Assembly (NCBI GenBank): GCA_025738555.1
Contig: JAOVFP010000017.1
Location: forward strand, 1,860,001 to 1,924,000
From: Cyathus striatus
Taxonomy: Eukaryota; Basidiomycota; Agaricomycetes; Agaricales; Nidulariaceae
Direction: 5' to 3'
DNA: 64,000 bases
Of the stretch, positions 43,959 through 55,818 are shown piece by piece. The notes beneath the pieces were generated by a model, which ran no database searches, was not told the origin of the DNA, and saw nothing but the letters and a program-made list of their open reading frames with translations. Every line of letters begins with the position of its first letter. Within the stretch, counting starts at the first letter, position 1. The position numbers and the translations under genes were made by a program.

Positions 43959-45804
43959 ATGTCGCACAATGCACAGTTCACCTCCATTCTTTCGCTTCCT
44001 GTTGAAATTCTGCAAGACATAGCTTAACTAGTAAGTTGCTTTGTGTCGAATTGCTTCCGATGTATAACCACAGCGCATTATTAGACAATATCACTTCCCA
44101 ATTTACGTCTTGTTTGTATGCAATTCAACGACATTGTTACCCCTCAAATTTTTTCTCGCGCTTTAATCCGGTTCCGGAATGGAGAACAGGATAAATTTCT
44201 AGAGGCTCTCGAAGCACTCGCTATCGGAGAGCATCCTGCTGTTCTTCATGCGAAGTCGCTGACCATTCAAGGCCTAATTCCAGATCCGGAGCCACCCTTA
44301 AAGAAATATCCGACACACCTTTTCGATGAGAAAGAAGTAAAGGACTATAAACTCCAGTACAAGCGACAAACACTGGACCCCTATTATGCTCACTCGCAGT
44401 CTATCAAGAAATGGCTTCCGCGCGCGATAGGTAGACTTAAGCAGGCGTCAACCGTAACGTGAGTTATTAATACTTCAGCAAAATAGTGCTAATTCGACAT
44501 AACAACATACTGACTACTTGAATGACATTGGTAGATGGTTCGTCAATAATAGATCAGACGAATGGACCAGAGATTGTGTTCTATCCGGAATCTCTCAGAT
44601 GCCTTCCTTCGCGAAATTGATTCTTAATACGATGCTGGGAAGCGAAATTCCAATTCGTCTACACTCGCTACCTCCAGTTCAAACTCTTGCCATACATGGC
44701 ATTTACGACACGATCTCGCCGAATGGTCCTATTCAAGGGATCCCCGAGTTAATTGCCAGGTCCTCGAGCCAGCTTCTCCGGATAGAGATCAAGAGCTGGA
44801 ATCACGGTGGTCAGGAAAAAGCCACTTTAGCATTATCTGAATTCTTTCATGATGGATCGCCACTACATATCACACATCTCACATTGGAAGGGTTCATGGT
44901 ACAGCTCGGCAGTACTGCAATTCCTCACCTCCATTCATTAGAATCGCTATATGTTAAGAATTTTTCTATGTACAGGTCACATCAATTACAGAGTCCTACT
45001 TCAGGTCAAGAAGATCTTAGTGGTAGCGAATCTGTAGACCCAGGAGATATATGGTCTGTATTAATGGACGCAAAAATTTACCTCCGTGAAATCATACTTG
45101 ACGACCCTACAGAAAGCTGCATTCAATACCTGAGAGCATATGCTGGCCTCAAGTCACTGTCGTTTACAGGTGTTATTGGTACCACGGAAGAGCAGTCAGA
45201 AAAACTTGCACTCGAATTCTACTCGGATACTATCTGTGGTCATGCAGATTCACTAGAAAAATTGGAGGTTTCACCTGTATACGAAGGAAAGTGGTGCTTC
45301 GGAGAACATAATATTCAAGCCTTGTCGAAACTCTTCAACCTAAGACACCTTTCGATGTCTATTGTGGCAGATTCAACTCGTATCGTGAAGTGGCCGGCTT
45401 CTGACATGAATGACGTTTATAACTACCTGCATGGAACTAAGACTATCGACGAGCCTCAGGCTGGCAGCTATGACCCTCTGCATCCAGTGGTTCGTCCTCC
45501 CCTCCTATTTAACGATGTCACTTATCATTGTTCTCAGTGCCTCCTTATGAAAACTGCTTGCTTACTTCCAAAACTCGGCCTCCTGTCAATTCGCAACGCC
45601 AGCCTGGTATCAAATCGTAATGGCGGCGCACCAGAGTACCATGCAGTAGATCCGATCATGCAGATAGAAACACACATTTCATCTTTTGGCCCATTGGATC
45701 CATTGAAATATAGGTTCACAGTGGTTACAGAGAACAGTTATTATTTCAGCAAGTATCACAAGATTCAACGGCTTGAAGGTAGCGAAGGATTTTGGTACCA
45801 GTAG
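43959..45804 (+). pseudogene. F-box family protein with leucine-rich C-terminus, stop in exon 1
   Basis: Exons 43959-44030, 44085-44458 and 44535-45804. Exon 1 encodes the F-box start (LSLPVEILQDIA) but has TAA at 44025-44027, two codons before the donor. Paralogues have a sense codon there (EIVKL, EIVQL), and no nearby alternative donor rescues it. Exon 2 carries LRLVCMQFNDIV and VLHAKSLTIQ; exon 3 starts at WFVNNRS and runs through LRR-like segments (IQGIPELIARSSSQLLRIEI, HIQYLR-type repeats) to a C-terminus homologous to the last exon of the other copies. An intron removed in the paralogues after HPVV may also exist here (GTTCGT near 45490). Apart from the TAA the frame is open. Expected role: substrate selection in an SCF ubiquitin ligase (inference). 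Confidence 0.7.
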
Positions 45805-46445
45805 AATGGCAATCGATTAATTTTCTATGGTTCCATAAGCCAAATTAGTTAATGTATTATCGCCATTGATTGTTTTCGGCACTTGCCAGGCTACTTCACG
45901 CATTATTATTAACGTTCACAGCATGGAACTCTTTCCCCCTTCCCATTTTTGCTCACAACAGAACTAATCTCCGATAAAGTCGCCCCGTCAGTATGTATAA
46001 GGGAACTATAAATTTCGCAGAATATGTCCGGAGTGATTAACTCTTTGCATAGCATATTATGCAGCGTGGGTAGATGTCTCGGTCTAGCTGAGTTGTGAAT
46101 TTCTCTACCGACTCTAACCACATCATACTCACAGTCTTCGAAGACTGTGGTTCTATAAGTTGCTCTCCTATCTGCTAGACTTGCCAAGGCCATAACTGAT
46201 GGCTCTTGGACTGATAAAGGGGGCGGCGAATGTCGGAAGTAGGACACCATCTGAAGCGAAGGCTAAGGGGATCGGTTACCGCCGCGATCGAGGATACATC
46301 CTCGTCTTTGTGTACAGGAAACACATCAGAGCTGTCCTCATGTGAACCATTATGAGATTGACCGTGTCCTTTCAGAGACGCTCAACCACCGGTGGTCATC
46401 AAAGCCCTTCTAACCAGTGATGATATTATTAATAAGTAATATACA
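45805..46445. other. Intergenic region between convergent F-box copies
   Basis: A 113-codon minus-strand frame (45909-46250) has no recognised domain. Nothing else is supported. Confidence 0.4.
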
Positions 46446-48222
46446 TTATAGCACTCGAGATATTCGACAAGTCCCACATTCTATTATGGTAAGTTGACGG
46501 GACAGTACCAAAGCGAATCTATACTTCGATGGATCCAATGTCGGATACGATATGATATGTGTATCGATTTCGTAAGTGGGGCAGATCACAGGACAAGTTA
46601 TATAGCTTTCGTGCTCAGGTACGGTAACAATACGCTTCATGGCAAAACTTGCATCATGGATGTTCAAGACAGTAAGTTTCGGAAGTAAAGATGCTATGTC
46701 TAAGAGTGTATACTGCATTAAGGTAAAATAAAGTCAGCTGTTATAAAATTGGTAAAATAAGAATACAAACCACTGGATGCACTGAATTATACGCTTCTTC
46801 AGCTACGCGATCTTGGGATTCAGATTCGCTGCTATTACTGGTGCCACTTGAACCAGCTGCAATGGAGATTGATAGTTTGCTTAGATTGATGAGCTTTGAG
46901 ATAGACTGAATGCTATGTATCCCGAAGAGCCATTTCCCACTTAGCAGAGGGGATATTACGAGGTTTTCTAGTGAGCTTTCGTGAGCGCGGAGGGCCTCCA
47001 AATAGAAGTCTGGTGCGATTCTGTCGGATCGCTCCAGTGTCATGCTCATACCACCCGTAATATTCAACGACTTGAGACCAGAATAAGATTTCAAATACTG
47101 CACGAAGCTTTCTGTTGGCTCCTCTAAGATGATTTCTTCAAGGTAAATCTTCTCGGTATTCAATATGTGCCATGTATTTATGGCAACCTGAGATTGGGCT
47201 TCATGGATTTGAGTAACTATAACTTTCTGGTGATAATAAGCTAATTACTCGTACCTTTCAGGAGTAGCGACTTTAAGGACCGAAGGTGTGAAATTATGCT
47301 CCTGCTCAGATTTATGGGAGCTCCTTCCAGCGTGAGGCTTGTTATATGAAGAGGAGACGCATCTCGAGTAATGTACTGGAGGATTTTAGTATCTGGGACC
47401 ACTGGGGAGTCGCTAGACGAGGAGTCAATTTTTATTTCCAGTCCTAAGAGTTTGCTCGAAGACTTTGCAATAAATTCAGGCATGCCTTGAATCGCCCCGT
47501 TATCTGAGATAGACGTATCACAGGTGGCCTGTAAGATGAAATTTCGAACCGGAGGAAATGAATGTAATTGTACTGATATTCCACCCGTTAGATTAGCATT
47601 AAGAACCAAAGTCGTCAAAGTTGGTAGCTGAGAAATGCCAGTTATGACGCATCCTCTGCTCCATTCTTGCGATTTTAAGCTGGTAACATGCCATCTGTTG
47701 AGTCACAATGTTCGGTAAGAATTTGTACTTGTATGTTGAGATAAAACGAACACACACGTAAGAGTTTTTACCTGCTTAAAACTACAAATTGCAGGCAAAA
47801 GCCATTTCTTCATCGATTCCGAATAAACGCGATCAGTATCCCTTTTCTTCTTTACACTTGCCAGTGAAACTCTTGAATGACAACTACGAAGGGATTTGCG
47901 TGGTGGTGCATGCAGATCTTGAATTGTAAGCGACTTTGCATGAACAACAGAAGGGTGAACTCCAGCCGCAAGTGCTTCAATAATTTCCAGGGATTTTTTA
48001 CTAGCGTTGTATTTGATGGAAATGTGAGAGAATATATGTGGGACAACGATTTCGTTTAATCTTTTGCATACAAGGCGTAGTATCGGATGTAATTCTGGAG
48101 TCTAAAAGATGTTCATATTTTACTTATGAACGGTTTGGAATGGTACTTACAAGTTTGACTATTTCTTGCAAGAGTTCAATGGGGATAGAAAGGAGCGAGG
48201 CATTTTGTGCGGACTGTGACAT
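46446..48222 (-). pseudogene. F-box family protein, frameshifted
   Basis: Exons 48222-48151, 48101-47772, about 47694-46771 and 46712-46446. Exon 1 (24 codons, LLSIPIELLQEIVKL) and exon 2 (LRLVCKRLNEIV, VVHAKSLTIQDL, KKWLLPAI) are intact. In exon 3 the frame breaks at about 47240: after LKSLLLKG the homologous continuation (LAYYHQKVIV..NTWHILNTEKI) is in another frame, behind a TAA, and about 10 residues are missing relative to the copy at 55819. The rest, including the last exon (YTLLDIASLLPKL..), is open. It is more similar to the 55819 copy than to the plus-strand one. Promoter sequence upstream of its ATG is also shared with the 55819 copy. Confidence 0.75.
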
Positions 48223-48940
48223 TGGAATACGGCTGGTTAGTCGATAGTAGTGATCTGGGTTGCAAGCAACTAGCATGACGGTTTTAATCCCTATTTAAAG
48301 GACATGTTGTGGGTATGACGGGCAAAAGGTTCGATCCTGTCACCCGCATTGTTCCATAAACTTTCGCATCGCCTTGTTGGGATGTTCTATTTTTATTTTG
48401 TGCGCAACTAACAGGTTAGCAAGTTGCCAACACTACGTATCCCAATTCAATAACTAAAAGCTACTATTTAATGAGTCGCTGTCATCTTCAAATTAGAATA
48501 TTGCTTGGACTAATATTCATTGGTTATTGGTATATTTTCCGAATGTAAGGGCTGAGGTGGCTAAAAAAATCTCTCTACCCCTGGACAAGACCTCAAAGGG
48601 GATAGTAATACTGATTGACGTGGGGATGCATATTACTGAATGCCCATTGAGGCTTGAGGATTCGTACATAACTGCGTGGCAATGGTCTAAAACCCGAAGC
48701 TGTCTGACGTGGATGGTACATTTCCCTTAGGTACAACTTCAGAATCAAAATACACCACTTTAACGTTGTAACGGACATACATGAAAATATGCGTATGTAG
48801 AATGTGTATTGGATCTATTCCCTTATACAGGTCGAGAGGTAGGGAGTCCGTCAGCTGAGATGTCAGTTAGATGAGGCTCGTGATCACCCACTTGCTGCAT
48901 CTAGTGCAATCCCCGCCATCCCCACCTCAATAGGCCTACA
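48223..48940. other. Upstream region, no gene recognised
   Basis: About 48300-48345 holds GGTATGACGGGCAAAAGG followed by TTCGATCC, shared with the region upstream of the other minus-strand F-box gene (about 57652-57685). The remainder shows nothing. Confidence 0.4.
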
Positions 48941-48975
48941 AAAGCAGCATTTCTCAGTAATTTACACTCCCCCAA

Positions 48976-49100
48976 GAGGTCTGTACGGATCCGTACGGAA
49001 TCCGTACAGACCCGTACAGACCTGTATAGATACCATACAGAATTTATATAGTAGCTATTATTATTATTAGAGGTGATTATTCTATATGGATTCCATACAT
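48976..49100. repeat. Palindromic CCGTACGG/TGTACGGA motif cluster, left of the minisatellite
   Basis: Repeated, partly self-complementary motifs (TCTGTACGGATCCGTACGGA, then AATCCGTACAGACC, CCGTACAGACC) are packed at 48981-49025. A related cluster lies right of the minisatellite at 50432-50640. Confidence 0.75.
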
Positions 49101-49159
49101 ATTCTGCATGGATTCTGTGTGGATTTATGCATTGCTGCCTTGTCACACATGTCAAGTGT

Positions 49160-50412
49160 AACTCTAGGTGAAAAGTGTCACACTATACAAAATCCATGAT
49201 ACACTCAATATATAGTATCATTCTCAATGCATAGTGTTATGCTTAATGTATAGTATCACACTCAACACTTAGTGTCACACTTAATGCAGAGTGTCACACT
49301 CATCACTTAGTGTTATGCTTAATGCATAGTGTCACACTCAATACTTAGTGTCATGCTTAATGTATAGTGTCACACTTAATGCATAGTGTCATGTTTAATG
49401 TATAGTGTCACACTCAACACTTAGTGTCACACCCAATGCTTAGTGTCACACTCAATGCTTAGTGTCACACTCAACCCTTAGTGTCATGCTTAATGCAGAG
49501 TGTCACACTCAATGCTTAGTGTCACACTCAACCCTTAGTGTCACGCTTAATGCAGAGTGTCACACTCAATGCTTAGTGTCACACTCAATGCTTAGTGTCA
49601 CACTCAACACTTGGTGTCACACTCAACACTTAGTGTCACACTCAACACTTAGTGTCACACTCAACACTTAGTGTCACACTCAATGCTTAGTGTCACACTC
49701 AATGCTTAGTGTCACACTCAACGCTTAGTGTCACACTCAATGCTTAGTGTCACACTCAATGCTTAGTGTCACACTCAATGCTTAGTGTCACACTCAACGC
49801 TTAGTGTCACACTCAACACCTAGTGTCACACTCAATGCTTAGTATCACACTTAACACTTAGTGTCACACTCAACACCTAGTGTCACGCTTATAGTGTCAC
49901 ATTTAACATATAGTATCACACTCAACACCTAGTGTCACGCTTATAGTGTCACATTTAACATATAGTGTCACACTCAACACCTAGTGTCACGCTTATAGTG
50001 TCACATTTAATGTATAGTATCACACTCAACACCTAGTATCACACTCAACACCTAGTGTCACGTTTATCATGTTACATTTAATCTATAGTATCACACTCAA
50101 CACCTAGTGTCACGCTTATAGTGTCACATTTAATGTATAGTATCACACTCAACACCTAGTGTCACATTTATAGTGTCACATTTAATGTATAGTGTCACAC
50201 TCAACACCTGGTGTCACGCTTATAGTGTCACATTTAATGTATAGTGTCACACTCAACACCTAGTGTCACATTTATAGTGTCACATTTAATGTATAGTGTC
50301 ACACTCAACACCTGGTGTCACGCTTATAGTGTCACATTTAATGTATAGTGTCACACTCAACACCTAGTATCACACTCAACACCTAGTGTCATGCTTAATG
50401 CAGAGTGTCACA
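49160..50412. repeat. Minisatellite, 19-bp unit with a 52-bp higher-order repeat
   Basis: About 1.25 kb of TAGTGTCACACTCAAYRCY-type 19-bp units. From about 49875 rightward the array changes to a compound repeat: a 14-bp unit (TAGTGTCACGCTTA) plus a 19-bp unit (TAGTGTCACATTTAATGTA) plus a 19-bp unit (TAGTGTCACACTCAACACC), 52 bp in total and repeated several times. Long open frames across it are repeat artefacts. There is no spacer diversity and no cas-like context, so it is not a CRISPR array. Confidence 0.93.
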
Positions 50413-50431
50413 TGCAAGGAAACAAGTATAA

Positions 50432-50640
50432 TAAAATTCTGTACAGAATTTTCAGGTCTGTAATGCGGAATTCCGAGGAATTCTGCGTAATCCGTACGGA
50501 ATTTTCGGAATCTGTGCGGAATCTGTACAGACCCAAAAAAACCTCTGCCAAAATGAAAAAAATCTGTGCAGATTCCGCACGGACTCCGAAAATTCTGTAC
50601 GGATTCCGCACAGATCCGTACAGAACACATGGCTAAGTGT
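50432..50640. repeat. TGTACGGA/TCCGCACAGA motif cluster, right of the minisatellite
   Basis: Degenerate palindromic copies of TCTGTACGGATTCCG and its complement recur about every 15-30 bp. An A-rich spacer (CCAAAATGAAAAAAAT) at about 50546 lies between two oppositely oriented sub-clusters. Confidence 0.7.
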
Positions 50641-51995
50641 AAAGAGCTCGCATTTCTCGGCAATTTCCCGCTATGCAGTCATCATTACATTAATCCTCCT
50701 GTTACTTCGCCTTTCTGCCTAAGCTGCTTTGCTTGCACTTCATTAACCCCGCCCTGCCTCGGCGATGTACGAAAATGTTACATCACGAAATAATTGCTCT
50801 ATCTTCACAAATTTTTCTTTTGTAATCGCGTGTCGGGGAAGTACGTGAAGATTTTGTTACACAGACTTATTCAAGTTTCGCATAGTAACACTGGTTGTAT
50901 GTATCAGCATCGTATACACTTAGCATCAATATTCAATCTTTGAACAATTGAACTACGAAGACAGCTCAGAATTAGTAAGACATCGGTACTTAGTTGACTT
51001 ATTATAGAGTAGGTTGAGAATATAAATAGACAAGGTCCCGTAGTATATTTGGTATATGATGAGACCATGCACGTAGTTTCCTACCATTTTATGCTTCTTA
51101 TAGGCAGCCAAATTGAAAATGGAGATAACAAAAGTTCTGAGCGCGAGGAAGAGATTAGAATGTGTTGTATATATAACACGATACTTATAAGTACTTTTCT
51201 CGTTTTCATACACACGAGCTTGTAGCGTTAGGGCCGTACCACATCAAAAATATGACAAGATTGTTCGTTCCGTTACCGTGCAGAGAGGAGTCGGGCTGAG
51301 GCTGAGAGTCGGACATTGACTGATTTCCCACTTCTCCACTACGTCCATGACCAGCCAACAGGGTACGATGGACAGATCAATCAATCAGTGCTCAGCGCTC
51401 GGCATTTCATGAAGTAGCCAAAGGACCTAGAGACCGTGTTCAATGGTTTAGACAAGCGCTGAGAGTACAAGAACTTGCTTTGTTGCGACTCTGCGAGAGG
51501 CGCAGATTATCCAAGGAGTTGAACTGACTGCGTACATTCAAATTTCAAATTTCATACGGTGTTAGAAGACACATAAAACGCAACATCTGAGGGACGGGAA
51601 GGGGAAGGGGAAGGAATGGGGATAAGAGAATACAATGCGGCGGGGATATGGGCGGTTGAAACGAACAGTTGATTTGCGTCTATTTGGGGATATGTAAATT
51701 TACGTTTTGGTTCCCTTTAGGGCAACGTTGTCCCCGTCATGACTTTCTTCCACCTCTTCCCCTCTCCAGGCTTCCCTGGCCCCTCCATCCATCTCCTTGC
51801 GCGCCAAATCTCTTCACCATATCACTTGAATTTGACTTGAATGGTACAAAACCAAGTTCCTGATTGTACCTGCTTTGTATTCTCACTCTCTTCATCTCCG
51901 CGTATCCACCATATTTAAGCTTCTGCTTGTCCTTTGCCATTCCCCACCAGTAATTCTTGTTCTATCTGGTCCTCCCCACCGTGTTCGACATTACC
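50641..51995. other. No gene recognised; promoter region of the esterase
   Basis: Contains a purine run near 51590-51640 and pyrimidine-rich DNA before the esterase start. A minus-strand frame at 50953-51213 is hydrophobic but unsupported. Confidence 0.4.
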
Positions 51996-53917
51996 ATGTT
52001 TATCTTCGTTCTTCTCCTATCAACATTCTTCGCATCTCACACATATGCCAACCCCATCGACATCCAACTTGAAGGTGCGCTCGTTACATCTCCTTGCCTC
52101 CTCTCCCTGTCTGAATAACTATTACAGCCTCTATATCCACACTAAACCGCCAAACACCCCTCGGACTCGCCCAGGGTACACGCGATGCATCCGGTGCATA
52201 TCGCTATATCGTCAAATACGCCACCGCGCAGAGATGGAAGCCTTCTACCATAGTTTCAACTTGGGGTCTACCGTACGTTTACCCGCCCCTCTCCAACTAA
52301 CCATTTTTGACTTTCAATTTCTTTTCATAGAACCGGAGCATCAAGCACCTCTGATATGCCTTTAGCATGTCCTCAACCTCTAATGGACGACTCAGCATTC
52401 AACGAAGATTGCCTATCGATGATATTCTACGTCCCTCCTTCTCTCACTCTCACCAGCTCTGTCCCAACTTTCGTATGGTGCGATCACTTGTCCCATGTTC
52501 ATTTTCGATTCTAATGCAACTCTTAAGGATACACGGAGGCTCATTTGTTGTGGGTTCAGCTTCAGATCCGGGTCTAGACGGTTCCAAATTAGCCACGAAG
52601 ACGAATTCCATAGTCGCAGTTATACAATATCGTCTAGGAGCTGTAAGCCCTTTCTCTATCATCTTTTATCCACTATGCTAATACCGTCGATAATAGCTAG
52701 GCTTCCTCGCTCCAGACGGAACAACCAACCTAGCAGTCAAAGACGTCGTCAACGCCCTCACATTCATCCAGAAAGTGGTTCCCTCATTCGGCGGGAGTGC
52801 CTCCAAAGTCACAATAGCAGGCCAAAGCAGCGGAGGAACAATGATCCGCGCTTTACTAGCTGTTCCATCCGCATCCTCCCTCTTCAGATCCGCAGTTATC
52901 CAATCCGATCCAATGGTACGCCACCATTCACACTTCTCGTACAAACCACTCACATCGTCGCATAGAACTTCGGATTCCTATCTCCAACAACTCAGCAAAC
53001 CCTCGAATCCACATTCCTCGGCCTCATCGGTTGCACTGCATCCGATACTACCTGTCAAACCGCATTACCTATCTCCGACATACTCGACGCCGAAGGCTAC
53101 ATATTCAGCTACGCGCAAGATTTCGCTCCACCCGCAGGCAACGCTCAACCCATGCGACCTGTCTTCGACGGCTCATTCATAACTTCCCCTCTCGATTCGA
53201 CTGCACCTTTTCCAAAAGTATCCAAGCCATTGTTAATCACCACTGTAGAGGACGAAGCAGCATATGCGATCTACGGCTTCCAATATCCCAACGGGCCGAT
53301 CAATCAAACGACACTAACGAATCAATGCGTAGATTCATTTGGCACAAAACGTGCAGCGATGATTTTATCCTCGCCTTTTTACCAGCCTGTTCCTGCAGAT
53401 GGGCGTGATAGGAGGGTACAGCTACAACGTATAGGGACAGATTACCTCTGGCGATGCTCGAGCTGGACATTCGCACGGAACTGGGTTCGAAATGGAGGTT
53501 CTGCATACGTTGGTGAATATATCGTTGGAGCGAGTTATCCGGGGAATGAAGTTGCTAGTATATGTACTCAGGCGGGGGTTGTGTGTCATCAGGATGATAT
53601 TGAGATTGTGGTGCGTACTAAGTATCGTTCTTGACTTTTGGTCTTGTTCTTAACATGCGTGTTTATTATAGTTCGGAACGACACCGAATCCGACGTCGAA
53701 GCAGTCCACTCTAACGGATCAAATGCAGAAGAGATACAAGGCGTTTCTTGCTAATGGGAATCCTAACGCAGCTGGTGTTCCTACGTGGCCTAAAGCAAGC
53801 TCAGATGATGTTCATCCGATTATTTTGGGTGGTTCTGGGGAGGTTGCTGTTGGCGCTTGTGCGCCTGGTTTTTGGGGGGATAAAGTTCAGTATGATTATC
53901 AGTTTTTTAGTACTTAG
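51996..53917 (+). CDS. Secreted type-B carboxylesterase (alpha/beta hydrolase)
   Basis: A carboxylesterase/lipase-type serine hydrolase, probably extracellular. ATG 51996 begins a signal peptide (MFIFVLLLSTFFASHTYA). Seven introns restore one frame; examples are GTGCGC..ACAG after 52074, GTACGT..CATAG near 52270-52330 and GTGCGA..TTAAG near 52480-52530. Family landmarks in order: APQRW-equivalent TAQRWKP; EDCLSMIFYVPP (the type-B EDCL motif); WIHGGSF (oxyanion hole); VIQYRLGALGFL; nucleophile elbow GQSSGG; the acidic residue region TVEDEAAYAIYGFQYP; VGEYIVG; and CHQDDIEIVFG with the catalytic His. The usual elbow is GESAGG; Gln replaces the Glu beside the catalytic Ser. The gene ends at TAG 53917. 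I found no frameshift, so it reads as functional. Confidence 0.85.
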
Positions 53918-54223
53918 ATCATTAAACTATAGATTGTATGTCTTAACTACGATAATAATAATTCCTGTAGCATAGTTTTCTGTTGAAAATCGTTTGATTC
54001 TGTGGGCTTTCGGAATGAGTTTTGTGATTGTGGAATCTGACTATTAATCTGAGAAAAATATATTGGGTATTACGGAAGAGATGTATGAATCCACTGGAGT
54101 TACCATTTATTAGTTACGTGCACCCGTAAGCTGCTTTAACTTCAAAGCAAAGAAAGAACCTTAGACTCCGTGGAAGAAGTCTAAAGCGCACGTTGATATC
54201 ACCTTATGAAAAAGTTATATTAC
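53918..54223. other. 3' region of the esterase, no gene
   Basis: AT-rich sequence with no coding signal before the tandem array. Confidence 0.5.
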
Positions 54224-55660
54224 CATCTCTCTGTAGGTCAGCTGGAATAGCACAACTTCCGTGAACGTACATTCGAATCAGGCTTACCTTAGAGATCTCC
54301 TTGTTCGGAAATCTTACCTTTTTTGACCATCACAAATAATAAAATTTACGGAAGTACAATAGGGGAATTCAAAATTGAAATTACGCAATCCGCTACAGTG
54401 ATTTTGTATCGTTGCCAAGAAGAACGAGCGGCGATCAGTTCGGAGTTCATAATATTTGGATCATACTTACAAGAACCACTTCCTTTCACCTTACGAAAAT
54501 ATATAATTTATTAGATAGAATGTTTGACTATGTTAATATCTACCCAACCTCCAAATTTTTAACTAGATTTTAAAGTAGAAAAGAGTAAAACATAGGGAAT
54601 GTTTATGTTAGAACTCTCCATTTGAATTTCTGATCACGTTTTTCGGCAAGGTTGTAGCGACTGTTCCGTAGCAACATGTAGTAACGCTACAAAATAGTCA
54701 TATTTGAATTCCCCTAATGTGAGAGTATGTAAGTATCGTTATGGCTCCGTGGTTCAGGTTGAATAATGTAGTTCATCATGTGGACGTACATTTGGACCTA
54801 GAGCTCTAGTACCAGGGAAATGATGTGTATGACTAGTAATGTTTTTTAGCAGTATATGATATAGCATAAATTTTGATTTTGAATGTCGATGCTACCTTGC
54901 TAAAAAATGTGCAATGCTATGGCCCTGTAGGTCAGCTGGAAGAATGTGATTTGTGTAAATGTGCATTTCAATCAGGCTTACCTCAGGGTATTTGATGACG
55001 TCGCGTCAGTTTACATTTTTTGACAATCAAAAATAATAAACAGTGATAGAAGAGAGAATGCACGTATCACTATGGCTCTGTGGTTCAAGTAGAATAACAT
55101 AATTTGTGTGGACGTATATTTGAATCTGGAGCTCTGAAGATGGTTTGGCTGTATATTTTTATCCGACAGTTTATATACATTATATGAAGTTAGGTCGTGA
55201 AGTTCTATGGTGATATTCTGAAAGAGATGTATACTCATGTCTCTGTAGGTCAGCCAGAAGAATGCAATTTGTGTGAACACATATTTTAATCTCTGGGCTT
55301 ACCTTGGAGATAAAGAAAGAGGGAATAGCTGTTTTTTGACCATCCCCGGGTAATACTAGGCGGTGGGAAAATTTTCCAGAAGCACAATATGAGAATATGC
55401 ATCGCTATGGCTCTATTGTTCAGGTGGAATGATATAATTCATGTGGACGTAGCTTTGAATACGGAGCTTTGAGGGGTGTTGTGGGTGTCACGTTTTTTAT
55501 GACAGCGTGTAACATATAAATTCGAGTTCTGCAGGTCAATATGACCTAGTGAAAGAGTCTTATTCACATGGCTCTGTAGGTCAGCTGGGAGAATGTAACT
55601 TGTGTGAACGCCCATCCGAATCAGGCTTAACCCTACGGGTATTCGTCGATTTGATGTCAG
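54224..55660 (+). repeat. Tandem array of about 165-bp units with tRNA-like heads
   Basis: Seven head-to-tail units start at about 54224, 54741, 54917, 55071, 55237, 55406 and 55568. Spacing is 154-176 bp, once the 355-bp MITE in the first interval is subtracted. Two subtypes alternate: A (GGCTCTGTAGGTCAGCTGG..) and B (GGCTCCGTGGTTCAGGTTG..). Each 65-70 bp head resembles a tRNA internal promoter: an A-box-like TAGGTCAGCTGG and, about 35 bp on, a B-box-like TTCGAATC (degenerate in some units). A T-rich stretch with TTTTTTGACCATC or similar follows the A units and could be a Pol III stop. It may be a tRNA-derived SINE expanded in tandem. A and B were probably once the same monomer. Confidence 0.75.
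54362..54714. mobile_element. MITE with TA target duplication
   Basis: GGGGAATTCAAA (54362-54373) and its exact inverse TTTGAATTCCCC (54703-54714) bound a 353-bp AT-rich segment. TA dinucleotides flank it (54360-54361 and 54715-54716), as in Tc1/mariner-type elements. The interrupted sequence corresponds to ACAATATGAGA in the later repeat units, which gives the empty site. No coding potential. Confidence 0.8.
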
Positions 55661-55818
55661 TGTACATTTTTTGGCTTGTATTACTTGGCTTGCACTGTCT
55701 CGGCCCAGGTAGATAGACTTCTACAAGTGGCGGAGATAATACAAACTACTAGTCATCAACAACAGGAACATATATGTAAGTCAAAGTAGTGATGAGTTAT
55801 CACTAGCTATAGTGCATG
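55661..55818. other. Short spacer
   Basis: No signal between the tandem array and the end of the F-box gene. Confidence 0.4.

Noticed and set aside
49462..49671. 69-codon open frame of Cys/His-Thr-Gln repeats inside the minisatellite
   Set aside because: It is the translation of the 19-bp repeat; no start context, no domain, and similar frames recur with the periodicity.
49160..50412. CRISPR-like array
   Set aside because: Units are contiguous without unique spacers, the genome is eukaryotic, and no cas genes are nearby.
54323..54514. 63-codon frame near the tRNA-like array
   Set aside because: It starts in the array and runs into the MITE; no protein family.
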